Part shown: one piece after another, positions 52,233 through 61,116 of the stretch
Layout: every line of letters starts with the position of its first letter
Position numbering within the stretch: position 1 is the stretch's first letter
DNA from: G965200765 sp965200765
GTDB lineage: Bacteria > Pseudomonadota > Gammaproteobacteria > Arenicellales > JAJDZL01
Direction of reading: 5' to 3'
DNA length: 64,000 nucleotides
Assembly: GCA_965200765.1 (NCBI GenBank)
Contig: OZ241380.1
Span: 744,001 to 808,000 of the forward strand
Translations under genes and position numbers: made by a program
The notes under the pieces: generated by a model
Seen by the model: the letters and a program-made list of their open reading frames with translations, nothing else
Told to the model about the DNA's origin: nothing
Databases searched by the model: none

Positions 52233-53205
52233 CTCGGTACTCAATATCATTGGATTGGACTTCAAAGTTTCCAAGCAGACCACCCATGAGCAACTTTGTT
52301 TGTTGCCTTGATGAATGGCGAGTCCAGTCGTGCCAGTGCAAGTCGGCGTTCAGAATCGGCACCTCTTCAGCCTTCTTCAGTATCGCGGCATAATCCAATT
52401 CCAATGGTGTTTCACTGAAAAAGTAGGTGAGCAAAGAGATTCGTCGTAGCAAATTGGAAGCGAATGCGCGAAAGTTGAACTGAGTCGGATTGACAAATCG
52501 GCCACCTGCCTTGATTCTCAAAGGCGTGATTAATCGGATACGAAATTTGTTCGGTAGTTCAGGTGGATTCCAGTCAGATATGGATTCGCCGGGAGTCAGT
52601 GGCTTTCTCGAAAAGATTGATGCGCTCCAGCCACTCGTGACATTTGGAGTGGCTTCGTCTTTGGAAAACGACTCAACTTCAATATCGACTAGCTCAAGCT
52701 CAATTCGTCTTGATGTGAGTCCGTGTTTGCCGGCAACCTGAAATGCATGGACAAGATACGGAAAGTAGTCGTTTGATGTTCCGAACAAAGTTACTCCCAG
52801 ATTGAGCAAGTTGTCTTTACTGTCAAATTCACGCATACTTGGTTCCAGGACATAAGGTGAAGGAGTAAGCGGATAGCGAGAGAGCTTCTTTGCATCTGAC
52901 GGTGTTCTGTTTTCAAAAATGTTGGGATAGGGGCATGAACCAAGAAGAGCACAGTTGTCGCAAACTGGTTGTCGGGTAATGCACACTGCATTTCGAAGTG
53001 CATGACCCAATACACCTCGCCAGGCAGAACCGAGATATTCGGTTTGATTATTCAGCAGTGATGGTTGGCCTTGGGTTGGTTTTTCGAGAAAACGAAACCG
53101 ATAGCGAGTCACAGGCAGGCACAACATTGGAGCGCAATCATCAATTGCCATGCTGGAAGTTGTCTGGCCAATTGAATTGCGATTGGTTTCCGCGTATGCC
53201 TTCAA
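52141..53205 (-). CDS. cas6: Cas6-type CRISPR RNA-processing endoribonuclease (RAMP)
   Basis: A 354-residue protein of the Cas6 C-terminal (PF10040-type) family. It has RYRFRFLEKP at the start, a GSAWRGVLGHALRNAVC segment, the four-Cys motif CDNCALLGSCPYPNIFE, LNLGVTLFGTSNDYFPYLVH with GLTSRRIELELVD, and HWHDWTRHSSRQQTKLLMGG. The usual glycine-rich loop near the C-terminus (xHVGxxxxxGLGxx) is not recognisable: that position reads LVPASVYPDGLVVT. It would cut CRISPR transcripts within repeats. No Cas10, Cas7, Cas5, cas1 or cas2 is nearby. TTG 53205 overlaps the previous stop; ATG 53151 is an alternative. Confidence 0.8.
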   Translation of the reverse strand: MKAYAETNRNSIGQTTSSMAIDDCAPMLCLPVTRYRFRFLEKPTQGQPSLLNNQTEYLGSAWRGVLGHALRNAVCITRQPVCDNCALLGSCPYPNIFENRTPSDAKKLSRYPLTPSPYVLEPSMREFDSKDNLLNLGVTLFGTSNDYFPYLVHAFQVAGKHGLTSRRIELELVDIEVESFSKDEATPNVTSGWSASIFSRKPLTPGESISDWNPPELPNKFRIRLITPLRIKAGGRFVNPTQFNFRAFASNLLRRISLLTYFFSETPLELDYAAILKKAEEVPILNADLHWHDWTRHSSRQQTKLLMGGLLGNFEVQSNDIEYRVFPPVSGEAPLVPASVYPDGLVVTIQKWQG

Positions 53206-53483
53206 TCCTTGTCACTGTCGTGTTCATCAAGAATATTATCAAATTTGTCCTCTCCAAACACGTTCCTGCCAAAATTCGTCATGTCCTGAATCTTTTGCCT
53301 GTAAATATCCAGCTCGCGGTCATACTCATCGCCATAATTGTCCAGTGCTTTTTGGGAAAAGGCAAACTTGCAGCGGAAGAACAACCAGCTGAGCTTCGCC
53401 CTTGACCAAAGAAATGAAACTTTCTTGACGAAGATATAAAGTTCGATGTATGTCCGTTGGTAGCAACGGTTGAAAAGATCCAC
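53202..53483 (-). CDS. hypothetical protein upstream of cas6
   Basis: Up to 93 residues, including KLSWLFFRCKFAFSQKALDN and an acidic tail ending DEHDSDKD. No family recognised. It may be the C-terminal end of a truncated gene, because no good start or ribosome-binding site is seen. Its TGA overlaps the TTG of cas6. Confidence 0.35.
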   Translation of the reverse strand: MDLFNRCYQRTYIELYIFVKKVSFLWSRAKLSWLFFRCKFAFSQKALDNYGDEYDRELDIYRQKIQDMTNFGRNVFGEDKFDNILDEHDSDKD

Positions 53484-53624
53484 TGAAACCTATCTGACTC
53501 CTGAATGAAAATTTATCTGAATATAGCCCTGTTCGACAAGGACTCAGCTCACGCCTTCTTGCATTTTATACAAAGTCAAAGGCGACATGGCATTGAATTG
53601 TCCGGCGACGCGAGATGCCCGGAT

Positions 53625-54539
53625 TCAATTTGAAGTCACACGGTCTGACTCTGAATGGAGATCCTGTTGCGCCAAGGTGTCAACGATAGCCGCGCTTACA
53701 ATCAAAACAACACCAATTCCCTGTATCCAGCCAAACGGTTCACTTGATAACAACGCTGCTGACACCACGCCGAATATTATCTCGGACATCAGCAAAATGC
53801 CCACACGTGTCGGACTAATTCTCTGGGTACTCCAGAAAAGAAAGAACATGGAAGGCAGATAGACTACGATGAAAACCAGTAACCATCCCAGAGCCATTCG
53901 CACTTCTTCAAGACTTGGTGTGGATTCGAAGAGACCAGTCGGTAGCACAATGAAGAATGAGGAAGCAAGCAATGCACCAATGTAGAATGCGCCGACCTGC
54001 TCCCAAACCTTTGCTTCGTGGTCTCGTCGAATTCGGACCGCGGCATAGGCCCAGATCATTCCCGAGAGCAACGCCAATGCATCTCCCCAGTTGGATAATT
54101 TCGGCATTCCGTCAGTGATTCCGAGAATAACCGCCATTCCTGCCAAGCCAAGCACAATAGCCGTAACACGAAATTTGTTGATTGATTCCTTCAGGATGAG
54201 TTTCCCCAGCAGAGCGCTCCACACGGGCATCAAGTAAAAGAGCAGGACAACTTTTACGATTTCCGTCAAACCAACACCGGCAGCGTAAAGCATCACGCTG
54301 GAACCCGACAATATTCCGGTGAAAATGATCCCCCACGGGATTCGATTCTTGCGCACCCATTGAACCAAAAACACAGCAATTGAAATGATTCCCAAGACTC
54401 CAAGCGACAGAAATGTAGACCAGGCAGGGTCAACACCGTTTCGGTCCAGTTCGCGTATGGGGATCCAGTACAAGCCCCACAAGGCGCCGCAGACTACAAC
54501 AGAAGCGCTTGGCCAGAAAGTATTATGGCGAGATTTCAA
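53625..54539 (-). CDS. EamA/DMT-superfamily transporter
   Basis: About 304 residues with ten transmembrane helices in two EamA repeats (CGALWGLYWIPIRELDRNGV at the start; GWIQGIGVVLIVSAAIVDTL at the end). Exporters or importers of amino acids, drugs or metabolites; the substrate is unknown. TTG 54539 is preferred since GGAG lies 8 nt upstream and translation then begins just before the first helix. The frame remains open to 54680, which would add a hydrophilic leader unlike the family. Confidence 0.8.
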   Translation of the reverse strand: MKSRHNTFWPSASVVVCGALWGLYWIPIRELDRNGVDPAWSTFLSLGVLGIISIAVFLVQWVRKNRIPWGIIFTGILSGSSVMLYAAGVGLTEIVKVVLLFYLMPVWSALLGKLILKESINKFRVTAIVLGLAGMAVILGITDGMPKLSNWGDALALLSGMIWAYAAVRIRRDHEAKVWEQVGAFYIGALLASSFFIVLPTGLFESTPSLEEVRMALGWLLVFIVVYLPSMFFLFWSTQRISPTRVGILLMSEIIFGVVSAALLSSEPFGWIQGIGVVLIVSAAIVDTLAQQDLHSESDRVTSN

Positions 54540-54677
54540 TACGCATGCTCCGAGAGCGAATATGACATTGTTACAATTTTCTTCTGCAAAATTTGCGATG
54601 AAATTGTATCTCTCAGTCGAGTCAAAATCAGCATGTGTTTTTCTACTATAAAGAAAACATCTGATTTGGATGAAATA

Positions 54678-54707
54678 CAAAAAAAAGAGGGGTCATGGCG
54701 ACCCCTC
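54678..54707 (-). terminator. rho-independent terminator of the binding-protein gene
   Basis: On the minus strand GAGGGGTC, a 5-nt loop and GACCCCTC form a perfect 8-bp stem (54687-54707), followed by a run of eight or more U (54678-54686). It lies about 28 bp past the stop of the minus-strand binding-protein gene. Confidence 0.88.
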
Positions 54708-54734
54708 AAAAGACTATAGTCACAAAGGAATAAA

Positions 54735-56378
54735 TTAACTCTTCAATGCAAGCTGATTTCCGAAGATATAGCTTGTCGGGTGATGCCTGAATCCGGCAAC
54801 CCGGTCACTCCATGCAGAATAAACAGAACGCCAAATCGGTTGAGTGATTGGCCCGTCCTCTTGCATAATCATTTCCAGTTGCTTGATCAGCGCCCGTCGT
54901 TCTTCGATATCAAGTGTTCCTTCTGCCTGTGTCAGAATTTTGTCGAATTCCGGATTAGCATAATTGGACTCGTTCCAGGGTACACCAGTACGATACGCCA
55001 AACCCAGAACCATAAAACCAAGTGGGCGATGCGTCCATGAAGTAAATCCAAATGGTACCTTGTCCCAGACATCCCAGAAGTCCGCAGACGGCAACAGATT
55101 GATATCCACGCGAATATTTGCTTCTTTCCATTGCTCGACCATCGCTTGAACGGCTGCCAGTTCCCAGGGAGGATCACCCTTGCATGCGATTTCAACATCA
55201 ACGCCGTCCGGATAACCAGCATCCGCCATCAATTTCATGGCCATTTCAGGATCTCGCTGAATTACCGGCAACTCTGCGTAGTCCGGATGGACCGGGCAGA
55301 CATGATGATGCTCACCTGGCGCACCTGAATTACGATGGGCAAGTTCCAGACAGCGTGCCGAATCAACTGCCACGCGAAATGCTCGACGCACTCTCGGGTC
55401 ATCAAATGGTGTTTGATCAACTTGGCCGCGAGCCACGCCGGTTTTTGCAGTTACTGCTTCAAATACTCCAACACCATTCATGCCGCGATAAACATCGATT
55501 TGTGCAATCGTGCCTTCGTATGAACCTTGAACTTGTCCGGAAGAAATTGCGGCAAGCGTTGCTGACGGGTCATCGCCAAGATCGATGAACTCAATCCGGT
55601 CAAGGTAGGGCCCATCGCCATAATAATTGTCGCGTCTTACCAGTACTGCCTTTTCATTCTGGATATATTCAACCAGTTCATAAGCACCTTGCCCATTTGA
55701 ACCGACACCAAACTTGCCGCCTTCTTCTGGATCAATCATGGGCAGTGGATAATGGAACATATGCTCTGGAACAGCGATTTGTGGCACCTTGATATTCAAC
55801 CGAAGGGTCTTTCCATCAACGACCTCAATTGCACTGGCATCCCAAAGCGACTCACCTGCTTCGTCCATCATGTAACCTTTCATCAGACCAAGCACGGAAG
55901 AACCGGTATTCGGATCAAGTACTCGCCTGAGGTTCCACTCGACATCTTCGGCGACAAAGTCGCGGCCATTGTGCCACTTCAAGTCCGGCCGAATTCGCAG
56001 TGTCCAGGTCTTGAGATCATCACTGGCTTCCCAGCCTTCCAGCAATGCTGGTTCTGTGACGTTGTCATGGTTGGTTAAAGTCAGGTACTCAACGACTTGT
56101 CGTGTGATATTGGAATCATAGACCCATTGAAAGATATGGGGATCCTCAATAGTGGGGCATCGCATGGAAATACGCAACGTACCGCCCATCGGCATGGATT
56201 GCGCCTGTGCGGAGGGAATCAGGGATACCCCGGTAATGTCCCCCGCGAATTTGTAAGCAGCAGTAGCAGACAATCCAAGCAAAGTGGAATATCGCAGAAA
56301 TTCTCGACGCGTAATCTTACCTTCTGCAAGTTCTTCCTTCAGCTTCGGAATATGTCTGTGTTCTTTTGTCTCTGACAT
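54735..56378 (-). CDS. Tat-exported family 5 (peptide/nickel-type) ABC substrate-binding protein
   Basis: A 547-residue protein. The N-terminus has a twin-arginine signal (ITRREFLRYSTLLGLSATAA, with cleavage after SAQA). The SBP_bac_5 fold is shown by LEGWEASDDLKTWTLRIRPD, then LKWHNGRDFVAEDVEWNLRR and FDDPRVRRAFRVAVD. Such proteins deliver oligopeptides, opines or metals to an inner-membrane permease. No permease or ATPase gene accompanies it in the window, so it relies on distant partners. It is a single-gene transcription unit with its own terminator. Confidence 0.88.
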   Translation of the reverse strand: MSETKEHRHIPKLKEELAEGKITRREFLRYSTLLGLSATAAYKFAGDITGVSLIPSAQAQSMPMGGTLRISMRCPTIEDPHIFQWVYDSNITRQVVEYLTLTNHDNVTEPALLEGWEASDDLKTWTLRIRPDLKWHNGRDFVAEDVEWNLRRVLDPNTGSSVLGLMKGYMMDEAGESLWDASAIEVVDGKTLRLNIKVPQIAVPEHMFHYPLPMIDPEEGGKFGVGSNGQGAYELVEYIQNEKAVLVRRDNYYGDGPYLDRIEFIDLGDDPSATLAAISSGQVQGSYEGTIAQIDVYRGMNGVGVFEAVTAKTGVARGQVDQTPFDDPRVRRAFRVAVDSARCLELAHRNSGAPGEHHHVCPVHPDYAELPVIQRDPEMAMKLMADAGYPDGVDVEIACKGDPPWELAAVQAMVEQWKEANIRVDINLLPSADFWDVWDKVPFGFTSWTHRPLGFMVLGLAYRTGVPWNESNYANPEFDKILTQAEGTLDIEERRALIKQLEMIMQEDGPITQPIWRSVYSAWSDRVAGFRHHPTSYIFGNQLALKS

Positions 56379-56605
56379 ACATATATCTCCTCTAAGTTGG
56401 TTGTGTTACCGACAATCCAAATTTTCGCTCGACTCTCAAGACAAAACGAAAACCATATTCTCTTGAAATTCCCGAATCTGGACTGTCATTATTAACAATA
56501 GTATCCTAAAGCATCCCGAATAGCAAATCAAACTCCCTGCCCAATTGAAACAGTTTTACAGGTGATTGACAATGCCTGCCTGCTATTCAGTTTGAGTTCG
56601 ATTGT

Positions 56606-57391
56606 TCAATGTTGCAGCACCTGGCTCAGGAACAACTGAGTCCGTTCGTTTTGGGGGTTATCGAAAAAGTTGTCCGGATCATTCTCTTCAATAATCTCGC
56701 CTTCATCCATGAAGATTACCCGGTTTGCGACTGTTTTCGCGAACCCCATTTCATGCGTAACGACGAGCATGGTCATGCCACTTTGCGCCAATTCGATCAT
56801 GACATCAAGCACTTCCTTGATCATTTCCGGATCCAGTGCCGAAGTCGGTTCGTCAAACAGCATGATCTCGGGATTCATGCACAAGCTTCGTGCAATTGCG
56901 ACGCGTTGCTGCTGACCACCTGACAATTGTCCGGGATACTTTCTCGCTTGATCGGGTATCTGCACGCGTTCCAGATATTTCATGGCAATTTGCTCGGCAT
57001 CCTCCCTCGGCATTTTCCGAACCCAGATTGGTGCCAGCGTACAATTTTCCAGAACCGTGAGATGCGGAAACAAGTTGAAATGCTGGAACACCATGCCAAC
57101 TTCGCGCCGGATTTCAGCAATATTCTTCAAATTGCTGGTCAGGGCAATGCCATCCACGATGATTTCTCCTCTCTGATGCTCTTCAAGACGATTGATGCAT
57201 CGAATCAGGGTGGACTTGCCTGACCCGGACGGACCGCAAATCACAATTCGTTCTTGCCGCTCTACAGTCAAGTCTATGTCCTTCAAGGCGTGAAACTCGC
57301 CAAACCACTTGTGCATTCCGCGAATTTCAATGGCTGGCATGGCACCGTTGCCGGTTTCTGCAGTTTGAGTCTTTGTGGAAGTTTCATTCAT
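56606..57391 (-). CDS. aapP: general amino-acid ABC transporter ATPase
   Basis: A 261-residue ABC ATPase. Walker A is CGPSGSGKSTLIRCINRLEE, Q-loop VGMVFQHFNLFPHLTVLENC, signature LSGGQQQRVAIARSL, Walker B MLFDEPTSALD, then VVTHEMGFAKTVANRVIFM. It matches the AapP/GlnQ polar amino-acid subgroup. It is the last gene of the aapJQMP run, 21 bp after aapM. Confidence 0.9.
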   Translation of the reverse strand: MNETSTKTQTAETGNGAMPAIEIRGMHKWFGEFHALKDIDLTVERQERIVICGPSGSGKSTLIRCINRLEEHQRGEIIVDGIALTSNLKNIAEIRREVGMVFQHFNLFPHLTVLENCTLAPIWVRKMPREDAEQIAMKYLERVQIPDQARKYPGQLSGGQQQRVAIARSLCMNPEIMLFDEPTSALDPEMIKEVLDVMIELAQSGMTMLVVTHEMGFAKTVANRVIFMDEGEIIEENDPDNFFDNPQNERTQLFLSQVLQH

Positions 57392-57412
57392 TATTAATAC
57401 ATCCGGTTGTGG

Positions 57413-58534
57413 TTAATTTCGATAACCTGTATCGAGTTTCCTCTCAAGATACAGTGAATAGCGAGACATGGCGAAGCAGGAAATAAAGAAGCCGACCGCG
57501 ATGAAAATATACAATTCGGTCGACAACCCCTGCCAGGCTGAATCGGCGAGAACGGCCCGGCTGATGCCCAGCGGATCAAGCAGTCCGACAATCACCACCA
57601 GGGTTGTATCCTTGTACAAGCCAATGAATGTATTGACAATGCCGGGAATGGAGATTTTCAGCGCCTGTGGCAAGATGATCAGCCGCATGGATTTCTGATA
57701 ATTCAATCCCAAAGCATCGGCCGCTTCGAACTGGCCTTTCGGAATTGCGGCGAAGCCGCCGCGGATCACTTCTGCCATATACGCGGAAGCGAACAGGATT
57801 ACCATTACGATCACGCGTAGCAGCAGGTCTATGTAGGTGCCAGGTGGCATAAAGTAATTCAGCAGTGTGGAAGCGACAAACAGCAGTGTAATCAGCGGCA
57901 CACCGCGAAAAAATTCAATAAAGATAATACTGAGGCTGCGCACAATCGGCATTTTTGATCGGCGCCCCAAAGACAACACAATTCCAATGGGCAGGGAAAC
58001 CACTATGCCCGTCACACCGATGACTACGGTCAACATGAATCCACCGATTTTTGCTGACTCGACCGGTTCAAGTCCCAAACCGCCCCACAGCATGAAAAAT
58101 CCGATAAACGGAAAGGCCAGCGAGTACCAGAGCAGGTATTTTCGCCATGGAAGATTGTCATACAGGACCGGCACCAATGCGAGCAACATCATCACAAATG
58201 CCAGATTGGCGCGCCATCTGAGGTGTTCGGGATAGAATCCGTACATGAACTGCTCGAAGCGGATGACGACAACTGCCCAGCAGGCACCGCTGCCGATTTC
58301 CCGACATTCGTTGCGATGCCCCGCATCCACGACGGCATCCAGCACGGCCCAATGAAATAATGGCGGAATAATCTTGTACAGAAAATAGGCCGCCAGAATG
58401 GTCAGAGCAATATTGGTCGGACCGGAAAACAGATTGGACTTCAGCCAACCGGCCACACCGGTCGTCGCGACTGGCGGTGGCAGATCCGGGTGTGTGCCCG
58501 GCAAATAGTCTTTTGGAGTTTGTAGTTGGGCCAT
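57413..58534 (-). CDS. aapM: amino-acid ABC transporter permease AapM
   Basis: A 373-residue inner-membrane permease. After an N-terminal helix and a long loop it carries the transport core, including FRGVPLITLLFVAST, and the EAA loop FEAADALGLNYQKSMRLIIL that contacts AapP. Its start ATG 58534 lies one base after the aapQ stop. Confidence 0.9.
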   Translation of the reverse strand: MAQLQTPKDYLPGTHPDLPPPVATTGVAGWLKSNLFSGPTNIALTILAAYFLYKIIPPLFHWAVLDAVVDAGHRNECREIGSGACWAVVVIRFEQFMYGFYPEHLRWRANLAFVMMLLALVPVLYDNLPWRKYLLWYSLAFPFIGFFMLWGGLGLEPVESAKIGGFMLTVVIGVTGIVVSLPIGIVLSLGRRSKMPIVRSLSIIFIEFFRGVPLITLLFVASTLLNYFMPPGTYIDLLLRVIVMVILFASAYMAEVIRGGFAAIPKGQFEAADALGLNYQKSMRLIILPQALKISIPGIVNTFIGLYKDTTLVVIVGLLDPLGISRAVLADSAWQGLSTELYIFIAVGFFISCFAMSRYSLYLERKLDTGYRN

Positions 58535-58535
58535 C

Positions 58536-59732
58536 TTATCTCTCTACCAGTGCGATCCGTTTGTTGTACCAGTTCATAATTGCCGAGATCCCCAATGAAA
58601 TCAGCAAGTAGATCGCCAGTACGATGGACATGCATTCCAATGCGCGGCCGGTCTGATTGAGTGTGATGCCACCGATGGTTGCAACAATGTCCATATAGCC
58701 GACTGCAATGGCCAGCGATGAGTTCTTGGTCAAATTCAGGTACTGGCTAATTAATGGCGGTACGATGACACGAAGAGCTTGGGGCAGAATGATCAGGCGC
58801 ATGGTCCAGTTTGGCTTGATTCCCAGTGAATAGGCCGCTTCGGTTTGCCCATGACTCACCGCCAGAATTCCAGCCCGCACGATTTCAGCGATAAAGGCGC
58901 CGGTATAGATTCCCAGGGCGAAGGTGAGTGCCACCAGTTCTGGCGACAGCACAAACCCACCAGTAAAGTTGAAACCTTTGAATATCGGCATCTCCAGTTC
59001 AACTGGTGCACCTGCCAGAAAGTAGGCCACAAGTGGTATGAGTACAATGGCACCGATATTGATGGTCAGTACCGGGTAGGTTTCGCCGGTCAATTCCTGC
59101 CTTGCCCGGGCATGCCGCGCAAACACGACCGCGCCGGCGATCGCGATGATCAAAGCAGCGACCACCCACCAGATTTGCGGGTCGAACAGAGGTTTTGGAA
59201 CATAGAAACCCCGGTTGGAAAGAAACAGTCCATCAGAGATCGCAAGAGCTTGCCGGGGGTGCGGCAAACTATGGATAATCACTCCATGCCACAGTAAAAT
59301 CCACAACAGCACTGGTACATTTCGGCTAAACTCGACGAACACATAGACAATTCGACTCACCAACCAATTCGACGACAGTCGCAACACACCGGCAATGAAG
59401 CCAACAACGGTTGCCAGAAAGATACCGCAGATGGCGACCAGTGCAGTATTCAGAAGCCCGACGATTCCGGCACGCAAATGTGAGCTCCTGGAAGTGTATT
59501 CGATCAGAGACTGATTAATGTCATAGCTGGCCGGTGAAAACAGGAAACCGTATTCGACCCCGCGGCCCAGCAGTTCCAGGTTGGCAGCTGTATTTCGGAT
59601 CAGATAGCCAAGGACCGATAGAAGAATGACCAGAACGATGATTTGGATGATGATTTGTCTGGATTTCTGCTCAGACCAGAGCTCCGACAATTTGAAAGAG
59701 GTTCGGTTTGTAGATACAGCAACATGTTGCAT
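58536..59732 (-). CDS. aapQ: amino-acid ABC transporter permease AapQ
   Basis: A 398-residue permease partner of AapM. It has an N-terminal helix (IIIQIIVLVILLSVLGYLI), FVEFSRNVPVLLWILLWHGV, and the EAA loop TEAAYSLGIKPNWTMRLIIL with PQALRVIVPPL. Long loops between helices are typical of AapQ. AAGGAA precedes ATG 59732. Confidence 0.9.
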   Translation of the reverse strand: MQHVAVSTNRTSFKLSELWSEQKSRQIIIQIIVLVILLSVLGYLIRNTAANLELLGRGVEYGFLFSPASYDINQSLIEYTSRSSHLRAGIVGLLNTALVAICGIFLATVVGFIAGVLRLSSNWLVSRIVYVFVEFSRNVPVLLWILLWHGVIIHSLPHPRQALAISDGLFLSNRGFYVPKPLFDPQIWWVVAALIIAIAGAVVFARHARARQELTGETYPVLTINIGAIVLIPLVAYFLAGAPVELEMPIFKGFNFTGGFVLSPELVALTFALGIYTGAFIAEIVRAGILAVSHGQTEAAYSLGIKPNWTMRLIILPQALRVIVPPLISQYLNLTKNSSLAIAVGYMDIVATIGGITLNQTGRALECMSIVLAIYLLISLGISAIMNWYNKRIALVER

Positions 59733-59774
59733 GGTTCAGATTCCTTGCAAAGCTGAATCGGGGGAGGGAGTGAG

Positions 59775-59801
59775 CAGCGTGCGCTTGGAAAGCGCACGCT
59801 G
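59775..59801 (-). promoter_or_regulatory. strong intercistronic hairpin between aapJ and aapQ
   Basis: A perfect 12-bp stem, CAGCGTGCGCTT against AAGCGCACGCTG, with a 3-nt loop, sits 12 nt after the aapJ stop and about 40 nt before aapQ. No U-run follows. Such hairpins protect the upstream message end and let the binding protein be made in excess over the permeases. Confidence 0.8.
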
Positions 59802-59813
59802 TCAGTGAATTGA

Positions 59814-60836
59814 TTACCGATAAGGAGGTGCGTAGATCAGCCCACCATCGGTCCAAAGCGCGTTCAATCCCCGCGCCAGTCCGATATCGGTGTTTACTCC
59901 AATATATTGCTCGAAAATTTCTCCGTAGTTGCCGGTTGCGGCAAGCACATTGACGACCCAGTCCTTGTCAAGGCCGAGCATGGCACCATACTCGCCTTCA
60001 AGGCCGAACATTCTGTTCAGTTCTGCGTCTTTGGAAGGCTCCATCGCCATTTCTTTTACATTGGCTTTGGTAACGCCTTTTTCTTCAGCAATAATCAGAA
60101 CATTGAGAACCCAGCGTACAATGTCGCCCCACTGGTCATCGCCGTGACGCACGAGCGGACCAAGAGGTTCTTTGGAGATAACTTCTGGCAAAACCATATG
60201 ATTTTCGGGGTCGTCTAGCGACGCGCGAGTGGCGGCCAGCCCGGAGCGGTCAGTCGTGTATACATCGCAACGACCAGCCAGATAGTTCTGACGGGCTTCA
60301 GCGTTGGTTTCAATGGTAACCGGCTCATAATCCATGTTGTTGGCACGGAAATAATCTGCAAGGTTCAACTCGGTGGTTGTTCCCGTCTGGATGCATACCG
60401 ATGCGCCATTCAGTTCAGTCGCGCTCTTTACGCCCAGCGATGCCGGAACCATAAAGCCTTGACCATCATAGTAGTTGATGCCCACGAAGGTCATCTTGAG
60501 ATCTACATCGCGACTATAAGTCCAGGTTGTATTTCGGGAAAGCAGATCAACTTCACCTGAATTCAGGGCCTCAAAACGAGTTTTCCCGGTCAGGTTGGTA
60601 TACTTGACAGCGGATGCATCACCAAATACCGCGGCGGCGACTGCCTTACAGATTGCAACATCGAATCCTTGCCAGTTGCCAGCGTCATCAGCGAAAGCAA
60701 ATCCTACCAATCCTGTGTTGATGCCGCACTGAACAAATCCCTTTGCCCGAACGTCATCCATAGTTGCGGCACTTGAAGCACCGAAAATTGACAAACCCAG
60801 CAGTGCAGTTGCAACTACGAGTGCCTTTTTTATCAT
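59814..60836 (-). CDS. aapJ: general amino-acid ABC transporter substrate-binding protein
   Basis: A 340-residue periplasmic binding protein. Signal peptide KKALVVATALLGLSIFGASS, followed by AATMDDVRAKGFVQCGINTG. Ligand-site stretches include LTGKTRFEALNSGEVDLLSR and NTTWTYSRDVDLKMTF. It binds several L-amino acids in homologous systems. GGAGGT (60845-60850 on the reverse strand) fixes ATG 60836; a longer frame to 60932 would hide the signal peptide. Confidence 0.92.
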   Translation of the reverse strand: MIKKALVVATALLGLSIFGASSAATMDDVRAKGFVQCGINTGLVGFAFADDAGNWQGFDVAICKAVAAAVFGDASAVKYTNLTGKTRFEALNSGEVDLLSRNTTWTYSRDVDLKMTFVGINYYDGQGFMVPASLGVKSATELNGASVCIQTGTTTELNLADYFRANNMDYEPVTIETNAEARQNYLAGRCDVYTTDRSGLAATRASLDDPENHMVLPEVISKEPLGPLVRHGDDQWGDIVRWVLNVLIIAEEKGVTKANVKEMAMEPSKDAELNRMFGLEGEYGAMLGLDKDWVVNVLAATGNYGEIFEQYIGVNTDIGLARGLNALWTDGGLIYAPPYR

Positions 60837-61116
60837 GGTTCTACCTCCGTAGTGATAACCAAAATGTGTAAATAAATAACCCCCTCTCAGATCATTCGAT
60901 GGCAAATCACTGCCATACTGAAAAAGGGGCATAACATTACTTTATCAAATATTTTGCATTTTGCCAATCTTTTTTGATTCCATTCACCTATTTCATTGAA
61001 AAGTACTTGATTCCTGTAGTGCCAATCGGGTTGCAGATTCAGCATGGAATGCAAGCAAAACCATCTGATTTTGCAAGATTTCCGAAAGAAATTGTCAGTC
61101 AGCGGTGAAATTTCGC

